Part shown: piece by piece, positions 25,008-34,187 of the stretch
Position numbering within the stretch: position 1 is the first letter of the stretch
Layout: each line of letters starts with the position of its first letter
Assembly (NCBI RefSeq): GCF_000786205.1
Contig: NZ_JROH01000026.1
Coordinates: 1 to 50,384 of the forward strand
Reading direction: 5' to 3'
Length of the DNA stretch: 50,384 bases
Origin: Sphingomonas sp. 37zxx
GTDB lineage: Bacteria; Pseudomonadota; Alphaproteobacteria; Sphingomonadales; Sphingomonadaceae
The notes under the pieces: model-generated
Told to the model about the DNA's origin: nothing
The model's database searches: none
The model's input: the letters and a program-made list of their open reading frames with translations, nothing else
Position numbers and translations under genes: made by a program

Positions 25008-25750
25008 TACCAGTCCCCCGCCGCCGCCATCCACACCGCCAGCGCGGCGGCCGCTGCGGTTTCGGCGCGCAGGATTCGCGGGCCGAGTGTGATGCCGATC
25101 GCTTGCGGTAGCGCGCGGATCGCCTCGCGCTCTTGCGGGGTGAAGCCGCCTTCGGGGCCGATCAGGATCGCCGCCGGGCCGGCATGGGCGCGCATCGCCG
25201 CCGCCGCCGGCGCGCCGCCGGTCTCGTCGGCAAAGAACAAGGCACGCTCGCCCGGCCAGTCGGCGAGCAGTGCCGCCAGCTTCACAGGTTCCACCAGTTC
25301 GGGCAGGGCGGTGCGACCGCATTGCTCGGCGGCTTCGATCATATGCGCGCGCAGCCGATCGAGGTTCAGCCGGTCGACGATCGTCCGGCTGGTCAACACC
25401 GGCACCATCCGCGCCGCGCCCAGCTCGCACGCCTTTTCGGCGACCCAGTCGATCCGCCCCTTTTTGATCGGCGCGACGCACAGCCACAGATCGGGCACCG
25501 GCTCACGCGGGCGCAGATGCTGGGTGATTTCGATCGTCAGGTCGCGCTTGCGAACGTCGCGCGCCAGGCCGATCCATTCGCCGCTACGGTCGTCGAACAG
25601 CAGCACTGGATCATCGGGCTTGAGCCGCATCACCCCGACCAGATAATGCGCCTGCGCGCCGTCGATCCGCAGATGTGCGCCAAGCGCGAGCGGCTGCTGC
25701 GTGAACAGGCGCGGGGTGGAGTCGGGCGGCCATGCGGGGGTTGCGGGCAT
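25007..25750 (-). CDS. rsmE: 16S rRNA (uracil(1498)-N(3))-methyltransferase
   Basis: 247 aa. RsmE methylates U1498 in the 30S decoding region. Seen: N-terminal PUA-like part (RLFTQQPLALGAHLRIDGAQAHYLVGVMRLKPDD), then the SPOUT methyltransferase with KGRIDWVAEKACELG, SRTIVDRLNLDRL, EAAEQCGRTALPEL and the knotted SAM site LIGPEGGFTPQE and LGPRILRAETA. All conserved parts are present. The stop codon TAA is formed at the boundary with the palindromic element, so the last residue or two (ending GDW) may be altered from the ancestral sequence. Confidence 0.94.
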   Translation of the reverse strand: MPATPAWPPDSTPRLFTQQPLALGAHLRIDGAQAHYLVGVMRLKPDDPVLLFDDRSGEWIGLARDVRKRDLTIEITQHLRPREPVPDLWLCVAPIKKGRIDWVAEKACELGAARMVPVLTSRTIVDRLNLDRLRAHMIEAAEQCGRTALPELVEPVKLAALLADWPGERALFFADETGGAPAAAAMRAHAGPAAILIGPEGGFTPQEREAIRALPQAIGITLGPRILRAETAAAAALAVWMAAAGDW

Positions 25751-25808
25751 CGGCCCCTGCTAGTGGAGCCGGCCCGCCGCTGCAAATCGACCGCATTTCA
25801 CCGGGGTG

Positions 25809-26210
25809 CTATTTCACCCGTATCCAGCGTTGTGCGCGGCAGCCGAAATTGCCGAACAGGCATCCAGTGCCGACCAGCGTGTTTCGATCGGCGAGTTCAA
25901 CCGTGCCTTCGAACGCGCGGCCAAGATCGGGGACGAACACTTCGCCATACCAGGTGCCTTCACGATATTCGAAATTGCGGAATAATTGCGTGCCCACCAG
26001 CGGATCGTCGCTGGCGCGCGCGACATCGGCCTTCGCCTTTGCATTCGCCCAGATCACCGTGCCGCACATCGCGCGCCCGCATCGCTGCGCGCGGATATGG
26101 ACGCTGTTGGTGGCATTGCGCCACACGCCCGACCAATCGGGCGCGGTCTGTGCCGCGGCGGGCGTGGCGGCCAGGATCAGCGCGGCAATCGTGCTCAAGC
26201 GACCGAGCAT
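25809..26210 (-). CDS. DUF2147 domain exported protein
   Basis: 133 aa from ATG 26210 with a signal peptide (MLGRLSTIAALILAATPAAAQ). The mature part begins PDWSGVWRNATNSVHI and has a Cys pair (RCGRAMCGTVIWA) and GTGCLFGNFGCRAQRWIRV at the end, the layout of DUF2147 proteins. These periplasmic small beta proteins are mostly uncharacterised. It is divergent from ubiA, 58 bases after rsmE's start region on the same strand. Confidence 0.82.
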   Translation of the reverse strand: MLGRLSTIAALILAATPAAAQTAPDWSGVWRNATNSVHIRAQRCGRAMCGTVIWANAKAKADVARASDDPLVGTQLFRNFEYREGTWYGEVFVPDLGRAFEGTVELADRNTLVGTGCLFGNFGCRAQRWIRVK

Positions 26211-26381
26211 ACGGTGGTTCCTTCGATAAGGTCGGCAGGGGGTAAGCGGCTCGAACGGGTGGATGCGGCGCGCGGTTCCGTCAATGGCTGAACCCCGCTT
26301 TGCCCGCTGGTGCTGCTTAGTGCGAAGGCTGGGGCAGGGACAGGTGTGGCCTGCTCCCGCCAAACCGGGCAATAGGCGCGC

Positions 26382-27296
26382 ATGACCATGCAGATCGTTC
26401 CAGACACCGAACATCGCGGGCTGATCGGCCTGCTGCCCGCTGCCATGCGCCCCTTTGCAATGCTGGCGCGGTTTGATCGGCCGATCGGCTGGTGGCTGCT
26501 GTTCTGGCCGGGTGCCTGGGCGATCGCCTTGGTCGGCAGCGCGATCGCGCGCTGGGATCTGATCGGCTGGTTCCTGCTGGGCAGCATCGCGATGCGCGGC
26601 GCTGGCTGTGTATATAACGACATCGTCGATCGCGACCTCGACGCGCAGGTCGAACGCACGCGCAGCCGCCCTTTGCCCTCGGGCGCGGTGTCGCTCAAGG
26701 CTGCCTGGGGCTGGCTGCTGCTGCTATGCGCGATCGGGCTGGTGGTGCTGCTGCAATTGCGCTGGCAGGCGCAACTGGTCGCGGTCGCCAGCCTGGCGCT
26801 GGTCGCCGCCTACCCCTTCATGAAGCGGATCACCTGGTGGCCGCAGGCGTGGCTGGGCATGGTCTTTTCCTGGGCGGCGCTGGTGGGCTGGGTCGAGATC
26901 GATACTAGCCGACTCGCGCCGATGCTGTTGCTCTATGCTGGCAGCATCGCGTGGGTGATCGGCTATGACACGATCTATGCACTGCAGGATGTCGAGGACG
27001 ACGCGCTGGTGGGGGTGCGATCGTCGGCGCGGGCGCTGGGGGCGCGGGTGAAGCCCGGCGTCGCCGCCTTTTACGCCGCCGCGATCGGGCTGTGGGGTGC
27101 GGCATTCTGGCAGATATTTTCGGACCCGCTGGCGCTGGCATTGCTGATCCCGGTGGCGCTGCATCTGGGCTGGCAAGTGGCGACGCTAAAGCCCGCCGAC
27201 GGCGGGAATGCGCTGGCGCGGTTCCGCTCGAACCGCTTCGCCGGCTTTGTCATGTTCCTTGCCTGTGCGACGCTTGGCGCGGCCAGCAATCTTTGA
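26382..27296 (+). CDS. ubiA: 4-hydroxybenzoate polyprenyltransferase
   Basis: 304 aa integral membrane enzyme that attaches the polyprenyl tail to 4-hydroxybenzoate in ubiquinone synthesis. Both Asp-rich Mg-diphosphate motifs are present: GAGCVYNDIVDRDLDAQVERTRSRPL and YDTIYALQDVEDDALVGVRSSA. RFDRPIGWWLLFWPGAW is the typical first membrane helix; about 8-9 helices in all. ATG 26382 gives a short soluble head (MTMQIVPDTEHRG). pmbA follows 31 bases later. Confidence 0.95.
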   Translation: MTMQIVPDTEHRGLIGLLPAAMRPFAMLARFDRPIGWWLLFWPGAWAIALVGSAIARWDLIGWFLLGSIAMRGAGCVYNDIVDRDLDAQVERTRSRPLPSGAVSLKAAWGWLLLLCAIGLVVLLQLRWQAQLVAVASLALVAAYPFMKRITWWPQAWLGMVFSWAALVGWVEIDTSRLAPMLLLYAGSIAWVIGYDTIYALQDVEDDALVGVRSSARALGARVKPGVAAFYAAAIGLWGAAFWQIFSDPLALALLIPVALHLGWQVATLKPADGGNALARFRSNRFAGFVMFLACATLGAASNL

Positions 27297-27327
27297 CGTT
27301 GCCGCTTCGCGTTCCTAAGTGCTTTCA

Positions 27328-28662
27328 ATGCTGACCCCCGAACAAGCGCGCGATGCCGCGTGCCATGCCGTTGATCGTGCCCGCGCCGCCGGAGCCGATG
27401 CCGCCGACGCCACCGTCGCCGCCGATTCATCGACGGCGGTGTCGATCCGCCTGGGCGCGGTCGAGGATGTCGATCGTTCGGAGGACGAGGGGCTGTCGCT
27501 GCGCGTCTTTGTCGGCAAGCGATCGGCGAGCGTATCGTCGTCGCGCTTCAACCCCGACGAGATCGCCGCGCTTGCCAAGCGCGCGGTGGCGATGGCGCGG
27601 CTTGCCCCCGAAGACCCTTGGGCAGGGCTTGCCCCGCAAGACCGGCTGCTGCGCGGCAACGCCCCCGATCTCGACCTGTGGGACGGCGGCGCGTCGGACC
27701 CGCAGGCGCTGAAGGCACGCGCGCAGGCCGCCGAAGACGCCGCGCGCGCAGTCGCCGGCGTCACCAACAGCGAAGGCGGCAGCGCTTCGGCGCGCGAGGC
27801 GGTGACCGCGCTTGCCACCAGCCACGGCTTCGCCTCGGCCTATCGCACCACCAATTATGGCGTGTCGGCCAGCGTGATCGCGGGCGAAGGCAGCGCGATG
27901 CAGCGCGACTATGCCTATGATTCGCAGCGGTATCAGGCGGCGCTCGAATCGCCCGGCTCGGTTGGGCTTCGCGCGGGCCAGCAGGCGGTGGCGCGGCTGA
28001 ACCCGATCAAATTGCCCAGCGGGCCGCTGCCGATCCTGTTCGATCCACGGATCGGATCGGGGCTGCTTGGCCATTTCGTCGCGGCGATTGCGGGCAGCAC
28101 GATCACCCGCGGTACCAGCTTCCTCAAGGACATGCTGGGCAAGCGCGTCTTTGCCCCCGGCGTGTCGATCCATGACGATCCGCACCGCCCGCGCGGACTG
28201 CGCTCGCGCCCGTTCGATGGCGAAGGGCTGCCGGTATCGCCGACGATCCTGGTCGAGGACGGGATGCTGGAAACCTGGCTGCTCGACAGCGCATCGGCGC
28301 GCCAACTGGGCATGGAGCCGACCGCGCATGCCTCGCGCGGCGGCGGGGTTTCGACCAGCAACCTGTATATGGCGGCGGGCAAGCTTCCGCGCGAAACGCT
28401 GCTCGGCGATGTGAAGCGCGGGCTGTATGTCACCGAACTGATCGGCCAGGGGGTCAATGGCGTCACCGGCGATTATAGTCGCGGCGCGGCGGGTTTCCTG
28501 ATCGAGGATGGCGAGATTACCCGTCCGGTCGCCGAAATCACCATCGCGGGCAATCTGAAGGACATGTTCGCCGCGCTGACTCCGGCAAGCGACCTGGTGT
28601 TCCGCTATGGCATCAACGTGCCGACGCTGCGCATTGATGGGATGACCGTCGCTGGTGATTGA
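27328..28662 (+). CDS. pmbA: TldD/PmbA family metalloprotease subunit (PmbA type)
   Basis: 444 aa from ATG 27328 (a GTG at 27319 would add three residues). PmbA/TldE pairs with TldD to process microcin B17 and the CcdA antitoxin in E. coli and to degrade unfolded peptides. Seen: the PmbA N-terminal domain with EGLSLRVFVGKRSASVSSS, then TRGTSFLKDMLGKRVFAPGVSIHDDP, ETWLLDSASARQLG and the C-terminal VNGVTGDYSRGAAGFLIEDGEI, the PmbA/TldE hallmark. The HExxxH of TldD is absent, as expected for the non-metal partner. It overlaps the next gene by 8 bases. Confidence 0.92.
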   Translation: MLTPEQARDAACHAVDRARAAGADAADATVAADSSTAVSIRLGAVEDVDRSEDEGLSLRVFVGKRSASVSSSRFNPDEIAALAKRAVAMARLAPEDPWAGLAPQDRLLRGNAPDLDLWDGGASDPQALKARAQAAEDAARAVAGVTNSEGGSASAREAVTALATSHGFASAYRTTNYGVSASVIAGEGSAMQRDYAYDSQRYQAALESPGSVGLRAGQQAVARLNPIKLPSGPLPILFDPRIGSGLLGHFVAAIAGSTITRGTSFLKDMLGKRVFAPGVSIHDDPHRPRGLRSRPFDGEGLPVSPTILVEDGMLETWLLDSASARQLGMEPTAHASRGGGVSTSNLYMAAGKLPRETLLGDVKRGLYVTELIGQGVNGVTGDYSRGAAGFLIEDGEITRPVAEITIAGNLKDMFAALTPASDLVFRYGINVPTLRIDGMTVAGD

Positions 28663-29422
28663 TGCGCTGGCCCAGCGGATCGGCGCGATCACTGCCGAGG
28701 CCGGCGCGCTGGCGATGGCGCGATTCGGCACGCCGATGGCGCAATGGGAAAAATGCCCCGGCGAGATTGTGTGTGAGCTTGACCTGGCGGTGAACACGCT
28801 GCTGCGCGAGCGGCTGATGGCGTTGCTGCCCGATGCCGGCTGGCTGTCGGAGGAGACCGCCGACAATGCCGACCGGCTCGATCGCCGCCGCTTATGGGTG
28901 GTCGATCCGATCGACGGCACCCGCGATTATCTGCGCGGGCGACCCGGCTGGTGCGTGTCGGTGGCGCTGGTCGAGGATGGGCAGCCGGTGGTCGGCGTGC
29001 TTGCAGCACCGGCGCGCGGCGAACACTGGCGGGCAGTGGCGGGGCAGGGGGCATATCAGGGCGATCTACGCCTGACGGCCAGTGATCACGCAACGCTCAC
29101 CGGCGCGCGCGTGCCCGCCGATGTGCTGCCCAAGGCCGACCGCGATTTCGTGACGGTGGCAAAGCCCAATTCGATCGCGCTGCGAATGGCGATGGTGGCG
29201 GCGGGGCAGGCCGATCTGCTGGCGACGCTGCGCTGGGGTAATGAATGGGACATTGCAGCAGCAGTGCTGCTGGCGCGCGAATCGGGGGCGGCGGTAACCG
29301 ACGCCAACGGCGCGCCATTGTCGTTCAACACCCCGCGCGCGCGCGCCTTCGGCGTGCTGACGACCGCGCCTGCAATCCATGCGGCGGCGGTGGCAAGGCT
29401 GCGCGAGCGGTCAGGGTCTTAG
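28655..29422 (+). CDS. Inositol monophosphatase family protein (CysQ/HisN-like)
   Basis: 255 aa from GTG 28655, inside the 3' end of pmbA. The lithium-sensitive Mg-phosphatase motifs are present: SEETAD (metal 1), WVVDPIDGTRDYL (DPIDGT) and NEWDIAAAVLLARESG (WD). Candidate substrates are 3'-phosphoadenosine phosphates, inositol phosphates or histidinol phosphate. The pmbA-phosphatase overlap points to one operon with ubiA. Confidence 0.9.
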   Translation: MIDALAQRIGAITAEAGALAMARFGTPMAQWEKCPGEIVCELDLAVNTLLRERLMALLPDAGWLSEETADNADRLDRRRLWVVDPIDGTRDYLRGRPGWCVSVALVEDGQPVVGVLAAPARGEHWRAVAGQGAYQGDLRLTASDHATLTGARVPADVLPKADRDFVTVAKPNSIALRMAMVAAGQADLLATLRWGNEWDIAAAVLLARESGAAVTDANGAPLSFNTPRARAFGVLTTAPAIHAAAVARLRERSGS

Positions 29423-29563
29423 CCCTCTCCCGCAAGCGGGAGAGGGTTGGGTGAGGGCCTTCTGCCTTCTGCCGGTGCGCCTGAAAACAAGACCCTCACC
29501 GCTGCGACTAGGGGCCGCAAGTGCGACCCCAAGCCCCGCTGCCTCTCCCGCAGGCGGGAGAGG
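29423..29563. terminator. Two GC-rich hairpins between convergent genes
   Basis: Perfect palindromes ccctctcccgc-aa-gcgggagaggg (29423-29446) and cctctcccgc-ag-gcgggagagg (29542-29563) lie between convergent transcription units and could stop transcripts from both sides. They also look like a dispersed intergenic repeat. Confidence 0.5.
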
Positions 29564-29575
29564 GCAAAGCGCATC

Positions 29576-30280
29576 TCAAACCTCGCCGTCGCCCTGATAG
29601 CGGATTTGCAGATAGCGGCCGCGCGTTGCCAGCAGGTCGAGATCGCCTTGCGCCAATTGGGTGGTCATCTGCGCGATTTCGTCGTCGATCACGCGCAGGC
29701 CGCTCAGCAATTGCTGGTCGGGGGTCATGCCGTTGCGCTCGGTGCGGCGAAGCGGTTCGGGTACCCTTGCATAGCCATTGAGCAATTCGGGCAATTGTTC
29801 GGCCACCAGCTTGCGGACTTCGGCGGCGGCGGGTTCGCGCTCGTCGAGGCTCACCAATTGCGGGCTCAGTGTTTCGAGCTTCACCCCGATCGAATCAACC
29901 AGCGTCTGCGCCGGCGCGGGCAGCATCCGCCGCTGGGTTTCCAGCCATTGCTCGGTCTGGAGCGGCAGCGCCTTGAGCGGGGTTTCGGCCAGACGCTGCG
30001 GGGTCGGCGGCGCATCGCCCGGATAGATTGCCAGCAGCCAGGTGGCGGCGATCAGCAGCGCCATCACCGCCAGCGCGCCGAGCACTCCCAGCGGCACGAA
30101 CGCGCTGAGCACCAGCGCGCCGACGATGATCGTGGCATCGGCGGCGGCGATCCGCCCGACGCGCTTGAGCATCGCGGCTTCGCGATTGCGCTTGCCGCGC
30201 TTGCGGACCTGGCCATAGCGTTCGCGCGACCGGTCGAGCGCCTCCGACGCGCGCGCGATCTGGCGATCGACGTCGGTCAT
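29576..30280 (-). CDS. XpaC-like membrane protein, partner of TelA
   Basis: 234 aa from ATG 30280. A charged helix (residues 1-45) is followed by two hydrophobic segments (ADATIIVGALVLSAFVPLGVLGALAVMALLIAATWLLA, about residues 48-87), then a long mostly helical cytoplasmic part. It resembles the XpaC/5-bromo-4-chloroindolyl-phosphate hydrolysis family, which in Bacillus is paired with the TelA homologue YaaN. Here it lies directly downstream of telA (25 bases), same strand, which supports the assignment. Molecular function is not known with confidence. Confidence 0.65.
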   Translation of the reverse strand: MTDVDRQIARASEALDRSRERYGQVRKRGKRNREAAMLKRVGRIAAADATIIVGALVLSAFVPLGVLGALAVMALLIAATWLLAIYPGDAPPTPQRLAETPLKALPLQTEQWLETQRRMLPAPAQTLVDSIGVKLETLSPQLVSLDEREPAAAEVRKLVAEQLPELLNGYARVPEPLRRTERNGMTPDQQLLSGLRVIDDEIAQMTTQLAQGDLDLLATRGRYLQIRYQGDGEV

Positions 30281-30305
30281 GACCGCCTCTGCTGTCGCGG
30301 TGCCA

Positions 30306-31505
30306 TCACATCGACTCCAGCTTGAACGCACTGTCGGCCGCACCCGCATTCTGCGCCGCACCCTCGGCCCGCGCGATATAGCCGCGCGAACGCTCGACCT
30401 CGGTCGACAGCGTGTCGACGGTGGTCTTCATGCTGCCCAGTGCCTTGAGCTTGAAACTATCGATTGCATCCATCGTATCATAGATATTCTGGAACGCGCG
30501 CTGGAGCGTTTCGACCGGAATCGTCGACGATGCCGCCTGTTCGTGGATCGTCGCGGTCTGCGACTTGAGCAGCGTGCCGGTCGAATCGATGATGTTGGCG
30601 GTGGTGGTGTTGAGCGCGGTGATCTGGTCGAGCACCAGTTTCTGGTTGGTCAGCGCCTGCGCAACGGTCACCGCGGTGCGCAGCGCCGAGACGGTGGTGG
30701 TGCTGGCGCGATCGACGCCCTTTACCAGCTCGACATTGTTCTTCTTCACCAGATCGAGCGCCAGATAGCCCTGCACGCTCACCGCCATCTGCGTCAGCAA
30801 ATCCTGCGTCCGCTGGCGCGCATAGAACAGCGCGCTTTCGCGCAACGCCTTGGCCTTGGCGGGATCGCTGTGGTCGAGTTCGGCGGCCTTGGCCTCGAGC
30901 TTGGCGTCCATCACCTTCGACAAATGGATCATCTGTTCGAGCCGCCCCATCGCGCTCCACAGATTGGCGCGCTCGGTGTCGATCGCGGCATTGTCCATCA
31001 GCAGCTCGTCCTTGCCCGAGGCGAGCGACTTCAGGATCGACGAGATATGCGTTTGCGAGCTTTTATAGCTGTCGAAATAATCGCGCATCTTGTTGCCAAA
31101 GGGCAGGATGCCGAACAGCTTTTTGGGCGCGGTGAGATTGCCCTGCTTGCCGGGGTCAAGATCCTCGATCAGCCGGCGAAGCTGCGCCAGATCGGCCCCG
31201 ACGCCGCTTTCCTGGTCCATCGCGCGCACCGGGCGATCTAGGAAGCGGTTCGACTGGCCCGCCGCCTCGCGAATCTCGCGATTGCCCATCGCGCCGATCG
31301 CATCGACGCGCTTGCCGAATTCGGGCGAATTGACGTCCTGTGCGATCAGATCGTCGATAAACCCGTCGACCCGCGCTTCCAGCTCGGACTTTTTGGCATC
31401 GTCGACCGGCACCAGCCCGGCGGCCTTGGCAGCGGTCACCACCGGCACCGGCTCGGGGGGAGTCAGCGTCAACATCGGTTCGGCAGTCGCGGTTTCGGTC
31501 GCCAT
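30306..31505 (-). CDS. TelA family toxic-anion resistance protein
   Basis: 399 aa from ATG 31505, with Shine-Dalgarno ggaggg. Almost entirely helical and soluble. Family marks: FGILPFGNKMRDYFDSYKSSQTHISSILKSLASGKDELLMDNAAI, then the ENLWSAMGRLEQ-like NLWSAMGRLEQM and ALRTAVTVAQALTNQKLVLDQI. TelA was named from plasmid tellurite resistance, but most chromosomal members are linked to envelope-stress or membrane-active compounds rather than tellurite. It forms a two-gene unit with the XpaC-like gene. Confidence 0.88.
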   Translation of the reverse strand: MATETATAEPMLTLTPPEPVPVVTAAKAAGLVPVDDAKKSELEARVDGFIDDLIAQDVNSPEFGKRVDAIGAMGNREIREAAGQSNRFLDRPVRAMDQESGVGADLAQLRRLIEDLDPGKQGNLTAPKKLFGILPFGNKMRDYFDSYKSSQTHISSILKSLASGKDELLMDNAAIDTERANLWSAMGRLEQMIHLSKVMDAKLEAKAAELDHSDPAKAKALRESALFYARQRTQDLLTQMAVSVQGYLALDLVKKNNVELVKGVDRASTTTVSALRTAVTVAQALTNQKLVLDQITALNTTTANIIDSTGTLLKSQTATIHEQAASSTIPVETLQRAFQNIYDTMDAIDSFKLKALGSMKTTVDTLSTEVERSRGYIARAEGAAQNAGAADSAFKLESM

Positions 31506-31704
31506 AGTCCCTCCAGCGTGTTGGTGACGAAGATGGCCGGGATCGCCGATCGGTTCAAGTGTGTCACTGCAATGACACACTGCATATTCCCGCGCGCGCC
31601 TTTGTGCTTCGAGCGGATCGACAGCCTTGGGGGTTCCCGCAACGCACCAAATACGCTAAGCGCGCGCCAAGCGCACCTTGCGCCAACAGTTTTCGGGAAA
31701 TCAC

Positions 31705-33519
31705 ATGAACCTGCGCAACGTGGCGATCATCGCCCACGTCGATCACGGCAAAACCACGCTAGTCGATCAACTCTTCCGCCAGTCGGGCACGTTTCGAGAC
31801 AATCAGCGCGTCGAGGAGCGCGCGATGGATTCGAACGACCTCGAAAAGGAGCGCGGGATCACCATTCTCGCCAAGTGCACCTCGGTCGAGTGGGAAGGCA
31901 CGCGGATCAACATCGTCGATACCCCGGGCCACGCCGATTTCGGCGGTGAGGTCGAGCGAATTCTGTCGATGGTCGACGGCGTCATCCTGCTGGTCGATTC
32001 GTCCGAGGGCGCGATGCCGCAGACGAAGTTCGTGACCGGCAAGGCGCTGGCACTGGGCCTCAAGCCGATCGTCGTGGTCAATAAGGTCGATCGCGCCGAC
32101 GAGCGCATCCAGGAAGTGCTGGACGAGGTGTTCGACCTGTTTGTCAGCCTCGAAGCGAGCGACGAACAGCTCGATTTCCCGGTGCTCTATGCCTCGGGCC
32201 GCAACGGCTATGCCGGTGAGGATCCGCTATCGCGCGAAGGCACGCTGACGCCACTGTTCCAGAAGATCGTCGATCATGTGCCGCCGCCCTCGGCCGATCC
32301 CGATGGCCCGTTCAAGTTCCTGGTAACCTTGCTCGATCGCGACAATTTCCTTGGCCGCATCCTCACCGGCCTGGTCTTTTCGGGCTCGATCAAGACCAAC
32401 ATGGCGATCCACTCGCTCGATAACGAAGGCAATGTCGTCGAGACCGGGCGTGCGTCGAAGATCATGTCGTTCCGCGGGCTTGAGCGCGTGCCGGTCGACG
32501 AGGCCAATGCAGGCGACATCATCTCGATCGCTGGCCTGACTACGACGACGGTGTCGAACACGATCTGCGACCCGTCGGTCAGCGAGCCGCTGCACGCGCA
32601 GCCGATCGATCCGCCGACGCTATCGATGCGCTTTGCGGTCAACGATTCGCCGATGGCGGGCCGTGAGGGCACCAAGGTGACGTCGCGCATGATCCGCGAC
32701 CGTCTGCTTCGCGAAGGCGAATCGAACGTCGCGATCAAGGTGACCGAAGCCGAGGACAAGGACAGCTTCGAAGTCGCCGGCCGCGGCGAGCTTCAGCTTG
32801 GCGTGTTGATCGAAACGATGCGCCGCGAGGGTTTCGAGCTGAGCATCAGCCGCCCGCGCGTGCTGTTCCAGGACGGCGACGCCGGCCTTGAAGAGCCGTA
32901 TGAGACTGTCATCATCGACGTCGACGATGAATATTCGGGCACGGTCGTCGAGAAGATGGCGATCCGCAAGGCCGAGATGACCGACATGCGCCCCTCGGGC
33001 GGCGGCAAGACCCGCATCACCTTCTCGGCCCCCAGCCGCGGGATGATCGGCTATCATGGCGAATTCCTGTCGGACACGCGCGGCACCGGGATCATGAACC
33101 GGCTGTTCGAGAAATATGGCCCGCACAAGGGCAAGATCGAAGGCCGCAAGAACGGCGTGCTGATCTCGAACGGCGCGGGTGAGGCGGTTGCCTATGCTTT
33201 GGGGCCGCTCGAAGAGCGCGGCATCCTGATGGTCTCGCCGGGCGAGCCGCTGTATGAAGGCATGATCATCGGCGAGAATGCCAAGCCCGACGATCTTGAA
33301 GTCAATCCGATGAAGTCGAAGGCGCTGACGAACTTCCGTTCGACCGGCAAGGACGACGCGATCCGGCTGACCCCGCCCAAGCGGCTGACGCTCGAGCAGG
33401 CGATCGCCTATATCGACGATGACGAGCTGGTCGAAGTCACGCCCAAGTCGATCCGGCTGCGCAAGCGCCACCTCGACCCCAATGAGCGCAAGCGCGCGAG
33501 CCGTTCAAAGGCCGCGTGA
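31705..33519 (+). CDS. typA: Translational GTPase TypA/BipA
   Basis: 604 aa, full length. Ribosome-associated GTPase related to EF-G that aids ribosome assembly and stress growth. G motifs: AHVDHGKTTL (G1), GITILAK (G2), DTPGHADFGG (G3), NKVDRAD (G4). The TypA C-terminal domain is intact (VNPMKSKALTNFRSTGKDDAIRL and ending in RLRKRHLDPNERKRASR). ATG 31705 gives the family start MNLRNVAIIAHVDHG. A strong bidirectional terminator follows. Confidence 0.96.
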   Translation: MNLRNVAIIAHVDHGKTTLVDQLFRQSGTFRDNQRVEERAMDSNDLEKERGITILAKCTSVEWEGTRINIVDTPGHADFGGEVERILSMVDGVILLVDSSEGAMPQTKFVTGKALALGLKPIVVVNKVDRADERIQEVLDEVFDLFVSLEASDEQLDFPVLYASGRNGYAGEDPLSREGTLTPLFQKIVDHVPPPSADPDGPFKFLVTLLDRDNFLGRILTGLVFSGSIKTNMAIHSLDNEGNVVETGRASKIMSFRGLERVPVDEANAGDIISIAGLTTTTVSNTICDPSVSEPLHAQPIDPPTLSMRFAVNDSPMAGREGTKVTSRMIRDRLLREGESNVAIKVTEAEDKDSFEVAGRGELQLGVLIETMRREGFELSISRPRVLFQDGDAGLEEPYETVIIDVDDEYSGTVVEKMAIRKAEMTDMRPSGGGKTRITFSAPSRGMIGYHGEFLSDTRGTGIMNRLFEKYGPHKGKIEGRKNGVLISNGAGEAVAYALGPLEERGILMVSPGEPLYEGMIIGENAKPDDLEVNPMKSKALTNFRSTGKDDAIRLTPPKRLTLEQAIAYIDDDELVEVTPKSIRLRKRHLDPNERKRASRSKAA

Positions 33520-33542
33520 GGCTCTCAGGCTAGCGAAATGCG

Positions 33543-33575
33543 AAAGGCCGGTCCCGATAGGGGCCGGCCTTTTCG
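33543..33575. terminator. Bidirectional terminator between typA and EVE gene
   Basis: Stem aaaggccggtccc / ggggccggcctttt with loop gata, T-rich on the plus strand and A-rich start for the minus strand. It lies between convergent stops at 33519 and 33626. Confidence 0.88.
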
Positions 33576-33625
33576 TTGGTGGCTAAGCCTTCGCTCGCCA
33601 GCCTGAACGGACAGGGATGGGGGCG

Positions 33626-34045
33626 CTAGCCCTTCGCCATCTCCCGCACGACATCCCATTCCTCAGGGCTGACCTTGCCCACCGACAGCCGCGAATATTT
33701 GACCAGTTCCATCGCGGCGAGGCGCGGCTCGGCTTTCACCGCCTTGAGCGTCACCGGATGCGGCAGCGGCTCGATCGGCTTCATCTGTACCGACACCCAA
33801 TTGCCCTCGTCGCCGTCCTTCTGCGCCTCGCGCGCAACTTCCATGATGCCGACGATCTGCAGCCCGATATTGCTGTGATAGAAAAACGCGCGGTCGCCGA
33901 CCTTCATGTCGCGCAGGTTGCGTGCGGCGGTGTGGTTGCGCACGCCGTCCCATTCGGTGCTGCCGTCCTTCACCAGATCGTCCCATCCGAACACATCGGG
34001 TTCGGACTTCATCAGCCATAACGCCACGCCGCTTTCTCCGTTCAT
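33626..34045 (-). CDS. EVE domain protein
   Basis: 139 aa. The PUA-like EVE fold is read from WLMKSEPDVFGWDDL, DGVRNHTAARNLRDMKVGDRAFFYHSN and the WVSVQMKP strand. EVE domains bind modified bases in DNA or RNA; stand-alone bacterial members of this type have no settled role. ATG 34045 is used; GTG 34027 (VALWLMKSEP) may be the true start, since homologues tend to begin just before WLMKSEP. Confidence 0.9.
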   Translation of the reverse strand: MNGESGVALWLMKSEPDVFGWDDLVKDGSTEWDGVRNHTAARNLRDMKVGDRAFFYHSNIGLQIVGIMEVAREAQKDGDEGNWVSVQMKPIEPLPHPVTLKAVKAEPRLAAMELVKYSRLSVGKVSPEEWDVVREMAKG

Positions 34046-34187
34046 CTATCTAAACGCCCGCTGAACACACGGTTCTGCGCGAGTTCAGCCGCGCTGGCAT
34101 AGTTTGCGACCCATCGGCAAGTATCCGCGCGTACCCCAAGTCCATCTACGCGCTCCCCAGCGCCGAGCAACGAGGAGGTCAACGACG

